Origin: Holophaga sp.
GTDB taxonomy: Bacteria; Acidobacteriota; Holophagae; Holophagales; Holophagaceae
Length of the DNA stretch: 13,914 nt
Direction of reading: 5' to 3'
NCBI GenBank assembly: GCA_030691225.1
Contig: JAUYES010000096.1
Coordinates: forward strand, 1 to 13,914
This document shows, piece by piece, positions 1-5,747 of the stretch. The translations under genes were made by a program, and so were the position numbers. Each line of letters starts with the position of its first letter. Positions within the stretch are counted from its first letter, which is position 1. The notes below the pieces were generated by a model. The model had not been told where the DNA came from, did not search any database, and worked only from the letters and a program-made list of their open reading frames with translations.

Positions 1-1147
1 CAACATGAGCCACGAACTGCGCACACCGCTGAATGCGATTCTTGGATTTGCCCAGATTCTGGAATGCGGGCCGCCCGCACCCACCGCCGATCAGAAGGCC
101 AGCATCGAGCAGGTGCTCAAGGCCGGGTGGTACCTGCTGGATCTCGTCAACGAGATCCTGGACCTCGCCAAGATCGATGCGGGCAAGGTATCGCTGTCCC
201 TGGAGCCCACGTCCATCGCAGACATCCTACGCGATGGTCGCGAGCTATTGGAAGCCAAGGCCCAATCCCGCGCCATCCATCTGGGCTTTCCGACGGCTCC
301 TATTCCCGATTTTGTGCAGGCCGACCCCATCCGGTTGAAACAGATTTTCGTCAACCTGCTTTCCAATGCCATCAAGTTCAACCGGGTTGGCGGCACCGTG
401 GAAGTGACCTGCACGCCCCGTACCCCCGAACGCATTCGCATATGCGTGCAGGACACTGGCATGGGCTTATCTCCAGAGCAGCTATCGCACCTCTTCCAGC
501 CCTTCAATCGACTCGGCCAAAAGGAAGATGTTGTCGAAGGCACCGGCGTGGGGCTGGTGGTATCCAAACGGCTGGTGGAATTGATGGGCGGAACCATCGG
601 CGTGGAAAGCACCGTAGGTAAAGGATGCACTTTTTGGATTGAACTCGATCGGGCAGGCCAGCCCCAGCTCCCCACCCCTACCCCCACTACCAAATCCAAC
701 CTGCCGAGCAAAAAATTAGTTCAGCAGGAACTGCCTATAAAAACGGTGCTGTACGTCGAAGACAACGCAGCCAATCTGCAGTTGGTGGAAGGCATTCTGG
801 CACGCCGACCCGACCTTCGCTTGCTGAGCGCTCGGGATGGCCAAAGCGGCATCGATCGCGCACGGGACTCCATGCCCGATGTCATTTTGATGGATATCAG
901 TCTGCCTGGCATAAATGGTATCGAAGCGCTAAAAATCCTAAGGCTGGACCCCGCCACCGCCTCGATTCCCATCGTTGCCATCAGTGCTCACGCTTCTCCC
1001 CACGATATCGAGAAAGCCATGAAGGCTGGGTTCTTCCACTATCTGACCAAGCCCGTCAAGGTGCGCGAACTCATGGACACTCTGGACGCCGCCCTCATGC
1101 ATCAGGAACCAAAGCACACTATTCCATCCGAGGCGGGAAACACATGA
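1..1147 (+). CDS. Hybrid sensor histidine kinase, C-terminal part (5' end outside window)
   Basis: This is the cytoplasmic end of a two-component hybrid kinase that autophosphorylates on His and passes phosphate to its own receiver. The reading frame is open to the left edge: the first complete codon (position 2) gives Asn, then MSHELRTPLNAILGF, the HisKA box normally preceded by a sensor region, so the real start is upstream. Counting from the Met at 5, the phospho-acceptor is His3, the N-box is NLLSNAIKFN (117-126), G1 is DTGMG (150-154) and G2 is GTGVGL (179-184). A Pro/Thr-rich linker (about 219-235) leads to a receiver at about 246-365, with acidic residues E252/D253, phospho-acceptor Asp297 in ILMDISLPG and Lys349 in TKP. 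There is no DNA-binding output domain. The stop overlaps the next kinase start as ATGA, implying translational coupling. The signal sensed cannot be told from this part. Confidence 0.93.
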   Translation, partial: NMSHELRTPLNAILGFAQILECGPPAPTADQKASIEQVLKAGWYLLDLVNEILDLAKIDAGKVSLSLEPTSIADILRDGRELLEAKAQSRAIHLGFPTAPIPDFVQADPIRLKQIFVNLLSNAIKFNRVGGTVEVTCTPRTPERIRICVQDTGMGLSPEQLSHLFQPFNRLGQKEDVVEGTGVGLVVSKRLVELMGGTIGVESTVGKGCTFWIELDRAGQPQLPTPTPTTKSNLPSKKLVQQELPIKTVLYVEDNAANLQLVEGILARRPDLRLLSARDGQSGIDRARDSMPDVILMDISLPGINGIEALKILRLDPATASIPIVAISAHASPHDIEKAMKAGFFHYLTKPVKVRELMDTLDAALMHQEPKHTIPSEAGNT

Positions 1148-2838
1148 CGGACAGCCCGGAACATGCCGATGCTCCATCGGCGGCTACCGCCCTGCGCCTG
1201 CAGGCCGAGGCCGCCATTCGCTTGAAATTGACCCAACCGGGCCAATGCCTGGAAGCGATTTCTCCCGAGGCAGCCCTTGAGATCCTGCACGAATTGCAGG
1301 TGCATCAGATCGAACTGGAGATGCAAAACGAAGAGCTTCGAAAAAGACAGGAGGAGCTCGATCTGGCGTTGGAAAGGTACTTCAATCTCTATGAATTTGC
1401 ACCCGTAGGCTACTGCACCCTTAGCGAGCAGGGGCTCATTTTGAAGGCCAACCTGACCGTTTCCGAACTATTGGGCGCCGTGCGCAGCTCGTTTATTCAC
1501 CAGCGAATCTCCACGTTCATTCATCCCAAGGATCAGGACATCTATTACCGACATCGCCTACAACTCTTTGAAACAGATGAACCCCAAAGCTTTGAACTTC
1601 GGATGCTGAAACGCGATGGCACCCATTTCTGGGCCCACATGGCGACGTCCATTGCACAGGGAAGCGCAGATGCCACCGAATGCCGAGTGGTGCTGAGCGA
1701 TATCACCGTGCGAAAACAGGCCGAGGAGAAGGCACGTCACCTGGAAGACCTGCTCCAACAAGCTCAAAAAATGGAAAGCTTGGGGGTGCTGGCCGGAGGG
1801 GTGGCCCACGATATGAATAATGTGCTAGGCGCCATTCTTGGACTCGCCTCGGCCAACATCGAGGCGCTTTCCGCGGGCAGCCCTCCCCACAAAGCCTTTG
1901 AGACCATCATCCGCGCCGCCGAACGCGGCGGAAAAACCGTAAAGAGTCTGCTGAACTTTGCGCGCCTGACCCCTGCCGAGGAACACGTTCTCGATATGAA
2001 CGCCATCCTGCAGGAAGAAGCCAAACTACTGGAGCGCACCACGCTCGCCAAGGTCCGCTTGGAAATGGACCTAGCGAAGGATCTACAGGTCATGTTGGGA
2101 GATGCCAGTGCGCTGTCCCATGCCGTGATGAATCTCTGCGTAAACGCGGTGGATGCCATGCCACCCAACGGAACGTTGACGTTGCGAACCCGGAATATCG
2201 ATCCGGATTGGATTGAAGTGGAAGTGGAAGACACCGGGCCGGGTATGTCCAAAGAAGTGCTGGAGCGGGCCATGGAGCCCTTCTTCACCACGAAAGAAAC
2301 GGGCAAAGGCACCGGCTTGGGCCTCTCGATCGTCTACGGCACCGTAAAGGCTCACCGAGGCCTGATGGCAATCCACAGCGAACTTGGCCAAGGCACCCGT
2401 GTTCAACTGCAATTCCCGACCTGCGCACCGGCTATGCCCAAAGAGCCCAGCCAGCAGTCTGCCCAGAAGGACGAGCACAAGATTTTGACGGTGCTGGTGG
2501 TCGATGACGACGAATTGATCCGGGTCACCATGGCCCCTCTGCTGGAAACTCTGGGCCACCGCGCGATTTGTGTTGAAAGTGGCGAAGCCGCCCTGGAACA
2601 ACTCGCCGGCGGCCTGGAACCCGATATCGTGATGCTGGACATGAATATGCCCGGACTGGGCGGTGCAGGCACCCTACCCCGGCTCCGCGTGTTGCGTCCT
2701 TTTACGCCCGTTTTACTGGCCACGGGCCGAATGGATCAATTTGCCACCGACCTTGCCGAGGCTTACCCCAGCGTGACCTTGCTCGCCAAGCCCTTCAGCG
2801 TGGCGGAATTGCGGAACAGCCTTCAATTGCTGGGATGA
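1144..2838 (+). CDS. PAS-domain hybrid sensor histidine kinase with C-terminal receiver
   Basis: This soluble hybrid kinase of 564 aa has no membrane segments. Its N-terminal part is an acidic coiled coil (about 45-78, ELQVHQIELEMQNEEL), of the kind often found before PAS domains. A PAS domain (about 80-192, EFAPVGYCTLSEQGLILKAN) follows. HisKA has the acceptor His222 in GGVAHDMNN, and the ATPase domain has an N-box around Asn330-Asn334, G1 DTGPG (363-367) and G2 GTGLGL (389-394). A receiver (about 448-564) has acidic residues Asp454-456, phospho-acceptor Asp499 in VMLDMNMPG and Lys549 in AKPF. The AHDMNN and FFTTKETGKGTGLGL patterns resemble the NtrB/HWE-adjacent kinases. The ATG overlaps the stop of the upstream kinase and has only a weak purine-rich site before it, so coupled translation is likely. 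The two kinases may share a phosphorelay; the output regulator is not in the window. Confidence 0.95.
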   Translation: MTDSPEHADAPSAATALRLQAEAAIRLKLTQPGQCLEAISPEAALEILHELQVHQIELEMQNEELRKRQEELDLALERYFNLYEFAPVGYCTLSEQGLILKANLTVSELLGAVRSSFIHQRISTFIHPKDQDIYYRHRLQLFETDEPQSFELRMLKRDGTHFWAHMATSIAQGSADATECRVVLSDITVRKQAEEKARHLEDLLQQAQKMESLGVLAGGVAHDMNNVLGAILGLASANIEALSAGSPPHKAFETIIRAAERGGKTVKSLLNFARLTPAEEHVLDMNAILQEEAKLLERTTLAKVRLEMDLAKDLQVMLGDASALSHAVMNLCVNAVDAMPPNGTLTLRTRNIDPDWIEVEVEDTGPGMSKEVLERAMEPFFTTKETGKGTGLGLSIVYGTVKAHRGLMAIHSELGQGTRVQLQFPTCAPAMPKEPSQQSAQKDEHKILTVLVVDDDELIRVTMAPLLETLGHRAICVESGEAALEQLAGGLEPDIVMLDMNMPGLGGAGTLPRLRVLRPFTPVLLATGRMDQFATDLAEAYPSVTLLAKPFSVAELRNSLQLLG

Positions 2839-2893
2839 ACACGGTGGAAAATCGGTAAGCGGGAACAGCGGTTTTGTTTCAACGAAAAAGCTG

Positions 2894-2922
2894 AACCGCC
2901 AAGGCGCAAAGACGCCAAGAAA
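2894..2922. repeat. Fragment of a dispersed 8-nt-unit intergenic repeat (CGCCAAGG type)
   Basis: Three contiguous 8-nt units are seen at 2897-2904 (CGCCAAGG), 2905-2912 (CGCAAAGA) and 2913-2920 (CGCCAAGA), led by GAAC. From general knowledge, runs of this kind are scattered in intergenic DNA of many environmental Gram-negative genomes, often beside CACAGAGA-type runs. One of these lies at 3190-3204. Function is unknown. The identity is by motif resemblance only. Confidence 0.5.
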
Positions 2923-3170
2923 TCCTTTGAACCCGAATTCCGCAGTTAGAGTTGGCAAATTGGGTTTGCGCCATTTGGAGTGTCTGATTTTCCTGTAGTT
3001 GCGAAAATTCGGAAGACCAGCGGACCCAACGGTGCAGATCAAGTTCACCGCAGTAGGCGGGGGTGAGATTCAACTCGGGATCACGCGGAAACCGATCACG
3101 GCTTGGGGTTCAGGCTGTCCTCCAGTGGCAATGACTCATGGAGTGCCAGCCAGAAACAGTAAAAGACTGT

Positions 3171-3204
3171 AGCCAGCGATGTACAGCGATACACAGAGAT
3201 GAAA
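3171..3204. repeat. Fragment of a dispersed intergenic repeat (ACAGCGATACACAGAGAT type)
   Basis: Imperfect units repeat here: CAGCGATGTA, CAGCGATACA and CAGAGATGAA. This resembles the CACAGAGATACACAGAG class of short intergenic repeats known from many environmental bacteria. It directly precedes the nested palindrome at 3217. Whether it was inserted or decayed in place cannot be judged from one copy. Confidence 0.4.
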
Positions 3205-3216
3205 AGCCAAGTGACA

Positions 3217-3332
3217 GGTCGCCCGATCCCGCCTAGCGGGATCTCCGCTGCCTTTGCAGCGGATCGTATCTTCGGCCAGAAGTCCGCTCCCAAGAAGGCG
3301 GACTTCTGGCCGAAGATACGACAAGGGCGACC
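3217..3332. repeat. Nested palindrome: four-way junction of perfect stems
   Basis: An outer stem pairs 3217-3224 (GGTCGCCC) with 3325-3332 (GGGCGACC). Inside it are three hairpins in direct succession. Hairpin A is 3225-3232 with 3236-3243 (GATCCCGC/GCGGGATC, loop CTA). Hairpin B is 3244-3251 with 3256-3263 (TCCGCTGC/GCAGCGGA, loop CTTT). Hairpin C is 3264-3287 with 3298-3321, 24 perfect base pairs with a 10-nt loop. Only CAA (3322-3324) is unpaired at the junction. The loop of C (3288-3294, TCCCAAG) is complementary to 3333-3339 (CTTGGGA), just outside the outer stem, so a pseudoknot is possible. All pairs are Watson-Crick, so both strands fold alike. It could be a repeat element or MITE, a structured RNA, or a transcript-end structure. 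No transposase, target-site duplication or known family was recognised. Confidence 0.85.
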
Positions 3333-3365
3333 CTTGGGAGTATTTCACTGCCGCCGCTTTTCTTG

Positions 3366-3398
3366 GCGAAGGCGCGCAGCGCCGCTTGGCGCCTTCGC
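3366..3398 (-). terminator. Hairpin downstream of the mla-like operon, possible terminator
   Basis: Arms GCGAAGGCGC (3366-3375) and GCGCCTTCGC (3389-3398) are perfect over 10 bp with a 13-nt loop. The hairpin begins 33 nt after the stop of the MCE gene on the - strand. The sequence after it on that strand (CAAGAAAAGCG) lacks a T-run, so it is not a classical intrinsic terminator. It may protect the 3' end or belong with the neighbouring palindrome. Confidence 0.4.
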
Positions 3399-3431
3399 GG
3401 TAGATCGGTTTTGGGTCAAGCCGCAACCCGT

Positions 3432-4175
3432 TTATTTGGTTGAGGCCTCCGCCAAGGCTTCCTTCTCCTTTTCCTTTTCCTTCTCCTTTTCCTTTTCCTT
3501 GTCCTTGTCCTTGTCCTTGTCCTTCCCGAACCCCCAAAGCACCCAACTGTGCTTGGCCGTATCCATCAATTCCTTGAACCCCTTCGCACCCTCTTGCAGG
3601 TTCACCACCGTGTGACCCACATTGCGGGCCATGGCTGGGTCGAGAAAAAGCTTGCCCATGGTGCCTTCCCCTCGACGGATCTTGTGCAAAATCACCGCAA
3701 CATCGGCGGTGATCTTGTTGAAGTCTTCTACCGAGGTCTTCACCTTGGCAAACATTTCGTCGAGATTCGGCGGAGGAAAGGCCTGGATGCTGTCCTGATC
3801 CCTCAGCGGGCGGCCACCGGTGCCCGGTTCGCTTAACACCAGAATCTTGTTTCCAATGAGCCCTTCCGAACTCACCGTACCCACCGCCGAAATGGTCAAG
3901 AATTTCTGAATTTTTTGGTCGATTACGAGGCCCACCCGAATCGTTTTGGCATCCAGAAAATTCAGGTTTTCCACGGTTCCAATGTTCACACCCGCATAGC
4001 GCACGTGATTTCCCACCTGCAGTCCGCCTACGTCGTGGAAGATGGCATTCACCGTAAAGGTATCCGTGAACATGTGCCGCTTGCGACCAATGAGGGCCAT
4101 CCCGAGCAAAAGAACACCCACACCAATCGCCACAAAAGCACCCAGGCGAATCGTTGGTTTTTGTTCGTTATCCAT
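3432..4175 (-). CDS. mlaD: MlaD-like MCE-domain lipid-transport protein
   Basis: This is the substrate-binding MCE subunit of an Mla-type phospholipid ABC transporter, anchored in the inner membrane and facing the periplasm. It has 247 aa. A single N-terminal membrane helix lies at about residues 11-30 (LGAFVAIGVGVLLLGMALI). The MCE core follows at about 38-116, with the typical VGGLQVGNHVRYAGVNIGTV pattern (49-68). A helical region (about 137-210) resembles the tail that forms the central channel in MCE hexamers. The C-terminus is odd: residues 218-239 are four Lys-Asp and seven Lys-Glu dipeptides encoded by 6-bp repeats. The start has a purine-rich site (AGGGGGAG) and lies 9 nt after the ATPase stop. 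It is the last gene of the PLD-Omp85-permease-ATPase-MCE series. The family call is firm; the lipid carried and the direction of transport are not known. Confidence 0.92.
   Translation of the reverse strand: MDNEQKPTIRLGAFVAIGVGVLLLGMALIGRKRHMFTDTFTVNAIFHDVGGLQVGNHVRYAGVNIGTVENLNFLDAKTIRVGLVIDQKIQKFLTISAVGTVSSEGLIGNKILVLSEPGTGGRPLRDQDSIQAFPPPNLDEMFAKVKTSVEDFNKITADVAVILHKIRRGEGTMGKLFLDPAMARNVGHTVVNLQEGAKGFKELMDTAKHSWVLWGFGKDKDKDKDKEKEKEKEKEKEKEALAEASTK
3459..3524 (-). repeat. Hexanucleotide microsatellite inside the MCE gene
   Basis: There are eleven 6-bp units in frame on the - strand: four AAGGAC and then seven AAGGAA or AAGGAG, 66 bp in all. They encode (Lys-Asp)4(Lys-Glu)7. Because the unit is a multiple of three, slippage would change tail length without breaking the frame. 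The third-position changes between GAA and GAG show that part of the array has begun to diverge. Confidence 0.95.
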
Positions 4176-4184
4176 GGTCTCCCC

Positions 4185-4961
4185 CTAGGAGAAAAAGGCC
4201 TTGATATCGGCATCACTGGACGACTCCAACTCGGCATAGGTGCCCTCGGCACAAGCAGCACCGTCGCGGAGCACAATGATGCGATCCGCCGTGGTTTGGG
4301 CGCATCGCATGTCATGGGTGACCACCAGAGAAGCCACGCCTCGCGCGCTTTGCGTATCCCGAATCAACCGGCTGATCTCTTGCGACGTCACGGGATCCAG
4401 CCCGGTGGTCGGCTCGTCGTACAACATCAAGTCTGGCTTTGAAACCAAGGCTCGTGCCAGCCCCAAACGTTTGCGCATGCCTCCTGAAAGTTCCGAGGGC
4501 ATCTTGCCGATGGCCTCCTCCAGGCCCACGTCCTGGAGCACCTTCATCACCAGGCTTTCGACTTCCGCATCGTCTTGAATCTGAAGTTGCCGATGGATAT
4601 GGAATTCCAGGTTTTCCCGCACCGAAAGAGAGTCATAGATCGCGGCTCCCTGAAATAAAAACCCGAGCTTCTTCCGAATCTGATTCAGAGCTTTGGAATC
4701 GGCCGATCCAAGGTCTTGCCCCTGGATCAGCACCGAGCCCTCATCCAGTTTCATCAAGCCCACCAGGCATTTCAGCAGAACCGTCTTGCCGGACCCGGAC
4801 CGCCCAAGAATCACCAGTGTCTCACCCTGATTCAATCGAAGCTGCATGTCACGCAGTACCGGTTCCCCACCAAACCCCTTGGTGCCATCCACCATCTGAA
4901 GCGTGGCAGTATCCGCGGGGCCTTGATCGGGTCGATCATTGTTTTCCGTTGGCAGGGACAT
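4185..4961 (-). CDS. mlaF: MlaF-like ABC transporter ATPase
   Basis: This cytoplasmic ATPase of the Mla-type lipid transporter powers the MlaE-like permease. Its 258 aa are close to the family's usual length. The motifs are Walker A GRSGSGKT (53-60), Q-loop Gln104 in FLFQGAA, signature ELSGGMRKRLGLARAL (157-172), Walker B LMLYDEP (178-184), the D-loop region TTGLDP (185-190) and switch His216 in VVTHDM. The GGMRKR signature variant is typical of the Mla/Ttg2 ATPases. About 20 polar residues precede the ATPase core. Only 3 nt separate its start from the permease stop, and the MCE gene follows after 9 nt. The Shine-Dalgarno is weak, so translation probably depends on coupling to the permease. 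Confidence 0.95.
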   Translation of the reverse strand: MSLPTENNDRPDQGPADTATLQMVDGTKGFGGEPVLRDMQLRLNQGETLVILGRSGSGKTVLLKCLVGLMKLDEGSVLIQGQDLGSADSKALNQIRKKLGFLFQGAAIYDSLSVRENLEFHIHRQLQIQDDAEVESLVMKVLQDVGLEEAIGKMPSELSGGMRKRLGLARALVSKPDLMLYDEPTTGLDPVTSQEISRLIRDTQSARGVASLVVTHDMRCAQTTADRIIVLRDGAACAEGTYAELESSSDADIKAFFS

Positions 4962-4964
4962 GGC

Positions 4965-5735
4965 TCAGGACCCAAAAATCAAATTGGTGAGGTTGACGAA
5001 AAAGAGATCGATGAGGAAAACGCCGAAAATTCCCGTAACCACGGAACGGTTGGTCGCCTTGGCCACGCCTGAAGGGCCGGGCTCAGACTCAAACCCGCAA
5101 TGGGTGCCAATGAGGCCGATGTAGAGTCCGAAAACCACGGTCTTGGCCACGGCGGGTAGCAGATCCGAGAACTCCAGATTTTCGAAGGCCTGGGTGATAA
5201 AAAGCGATGGGTCGATGGGGGCGGTCATCACCATACCGACGTAGGACCCCACGATGGAGGCGGCATCTCCCAGCAGCACCAGCACAGGCACCACCAAGGT
5301 CGCGGCCATCATTCGAGGCACCACGATGTAGGCGTGGGGATTGATACCGGAAACGTCCATGGCGTCGATCTGCTCGCTCACCTTCATGGAGGCCACTTCC
5401 GCGCCAATGCCGGATCCGATCTTGCCAGCGCAAACTAAGGCCGTAATCACGGGGCCGATTTCTTTGATGATGGAAATCGCCACCATGGATGGCAACCAGC
5501 CCTCGGCGCCAAACATCGCGAGGGTGGGCCGCGATTGCACCGTAAGGACCAACCCAACGATAAAGGCCGTCACGGCCACCAGTCCTAGGGATCGATTGCC
5601 AAGCAGATAACCCTGGCGAATCCATTCCCGCAGATCGGGCCGAGATGAAACCAGCGTTCTGGCGGCCTTGAATGCGAACTGGACGAGACTGCCGAGCCGT
5701 TCCATTCGGTCGGACAACCCTTTGAGGATGCTCAA
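4965..5735 (-). CDS. mlaE: MlaE-like ABC transporter permease
   Basis: This inner-membrane permease belongs to the MlaE/YrbE family and has 256 aa, the usual size. It has an N-terminal amphipathic stretch (about 15-45), then membrane segments at about 48-68, 81-105, 143-170, 195-212 and 235-253. The highly conserved cytoplasmic loop IGPVITALVCAGKIGSGIGAEVASMKVSEQIDAMDV (split here as GPVITALVCAGKIGSG, 94-109, and AEVASMKVSEQIDAMDV, 112-128) contacts the ATPase. The start is a TTG at 5735-5733, chosen because a full AGGAGG lies 6 nt upstream and no in-frame ATG is suitably placed. That Shine-Dalgarno overlaps the stop codon of the Omp85 gene, which suggests coupled translation. Confidence 0.94.
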   Translation of the reverse strand: MSILKGLSDRMERLGSLVQFAFKAARTLVSSRPDLREWIRQGYLLGNRSLGLVAVTAFIVGLVLTVQSRPTLAMFGAEGWLPSMVAISIIKEIGPVITALVCAGKIGSGIGAEVASMKVSEQIDAMDVSGINPHAYIVVPRMMAATLVVPVLVLLGDAASIVGSYVGMVMTAPIDPSLFITQAFENLEFSDLLPAVAKTVVFGLYIGLIGTHCGFESEPGPSGVAKATNRSVVTGIFGVFLIDLFFVNLTNLIFGS

Positions 5736-5741
5736 TGCCAG

Positions 5742-5747
5742 CCTCCT
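5742..5747 (-). promoter_or_regulatory. Shine-Dalgarno that sets the TTG start of mlaE
   Basis: AGGAGG on the - strand lies 6 nt before TTG and shares bases with the TAG stop of the upstream gene (5746-5748). Termination on the barrel gene therefore occurs right at the initiation site of the permease. Confidence 0.8.

Larger units (their letters stand above)
2839..3431. other. Convergent intergenic region with repeats and palindromes, no credible gene
   Basis: These 593 bp lie between the 3' ends of two convergent operons. The reading frames here have no family resemblance and run through inverted repeats. The region holds three short stretches resembling dispersed intergenic repeats of environmental bacteria (near 2894-2922, 3043-3060 and 3171-3204). 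It also holds a nested palindrome (3217-3332) and a further 10-bp hairpin (3366-3398). A weak stem (GCGGTT near 2868-2873 with AACCGC at 2894-2899) could help end the kinase transcript, but it has no clear U-tract. Segments at 2933-2939 and 3006-3012 (CCGAATT and AATTCGG) are complementary but 66 nt apart. Confidence 0.7.

Noticed and set aside
3217..3332. Ends of an insertion sequence or an IscB-type guide RNA
   Set aside because: No transposase, TnpA_Y1 or nuclease gene is nearby and no target-site duplication is visible, so only an unclassified structured repeat can be claimed.
3459..3524. CRISPR or regulatory tandem repeat
   Set aside because: The units are 6 bp, in frame and uninterrupted by spacers, so they are a coding microsatellite.
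3136..3615. Long open frames on both strands across the intergenic region and MCE gene 3' end
   Set aside because: They run through inverted repeats and the antisense of the hexanucleotide array, giving low-complexity Ser/Phe or Gly/Lys runs, and match no family.
5089..5625. 178-codon frame on the - strand inside the permease gene
   Set aside because: Out-of-frame shadow of the clear MlaE-like gene, with composition typical of a shifted frame.
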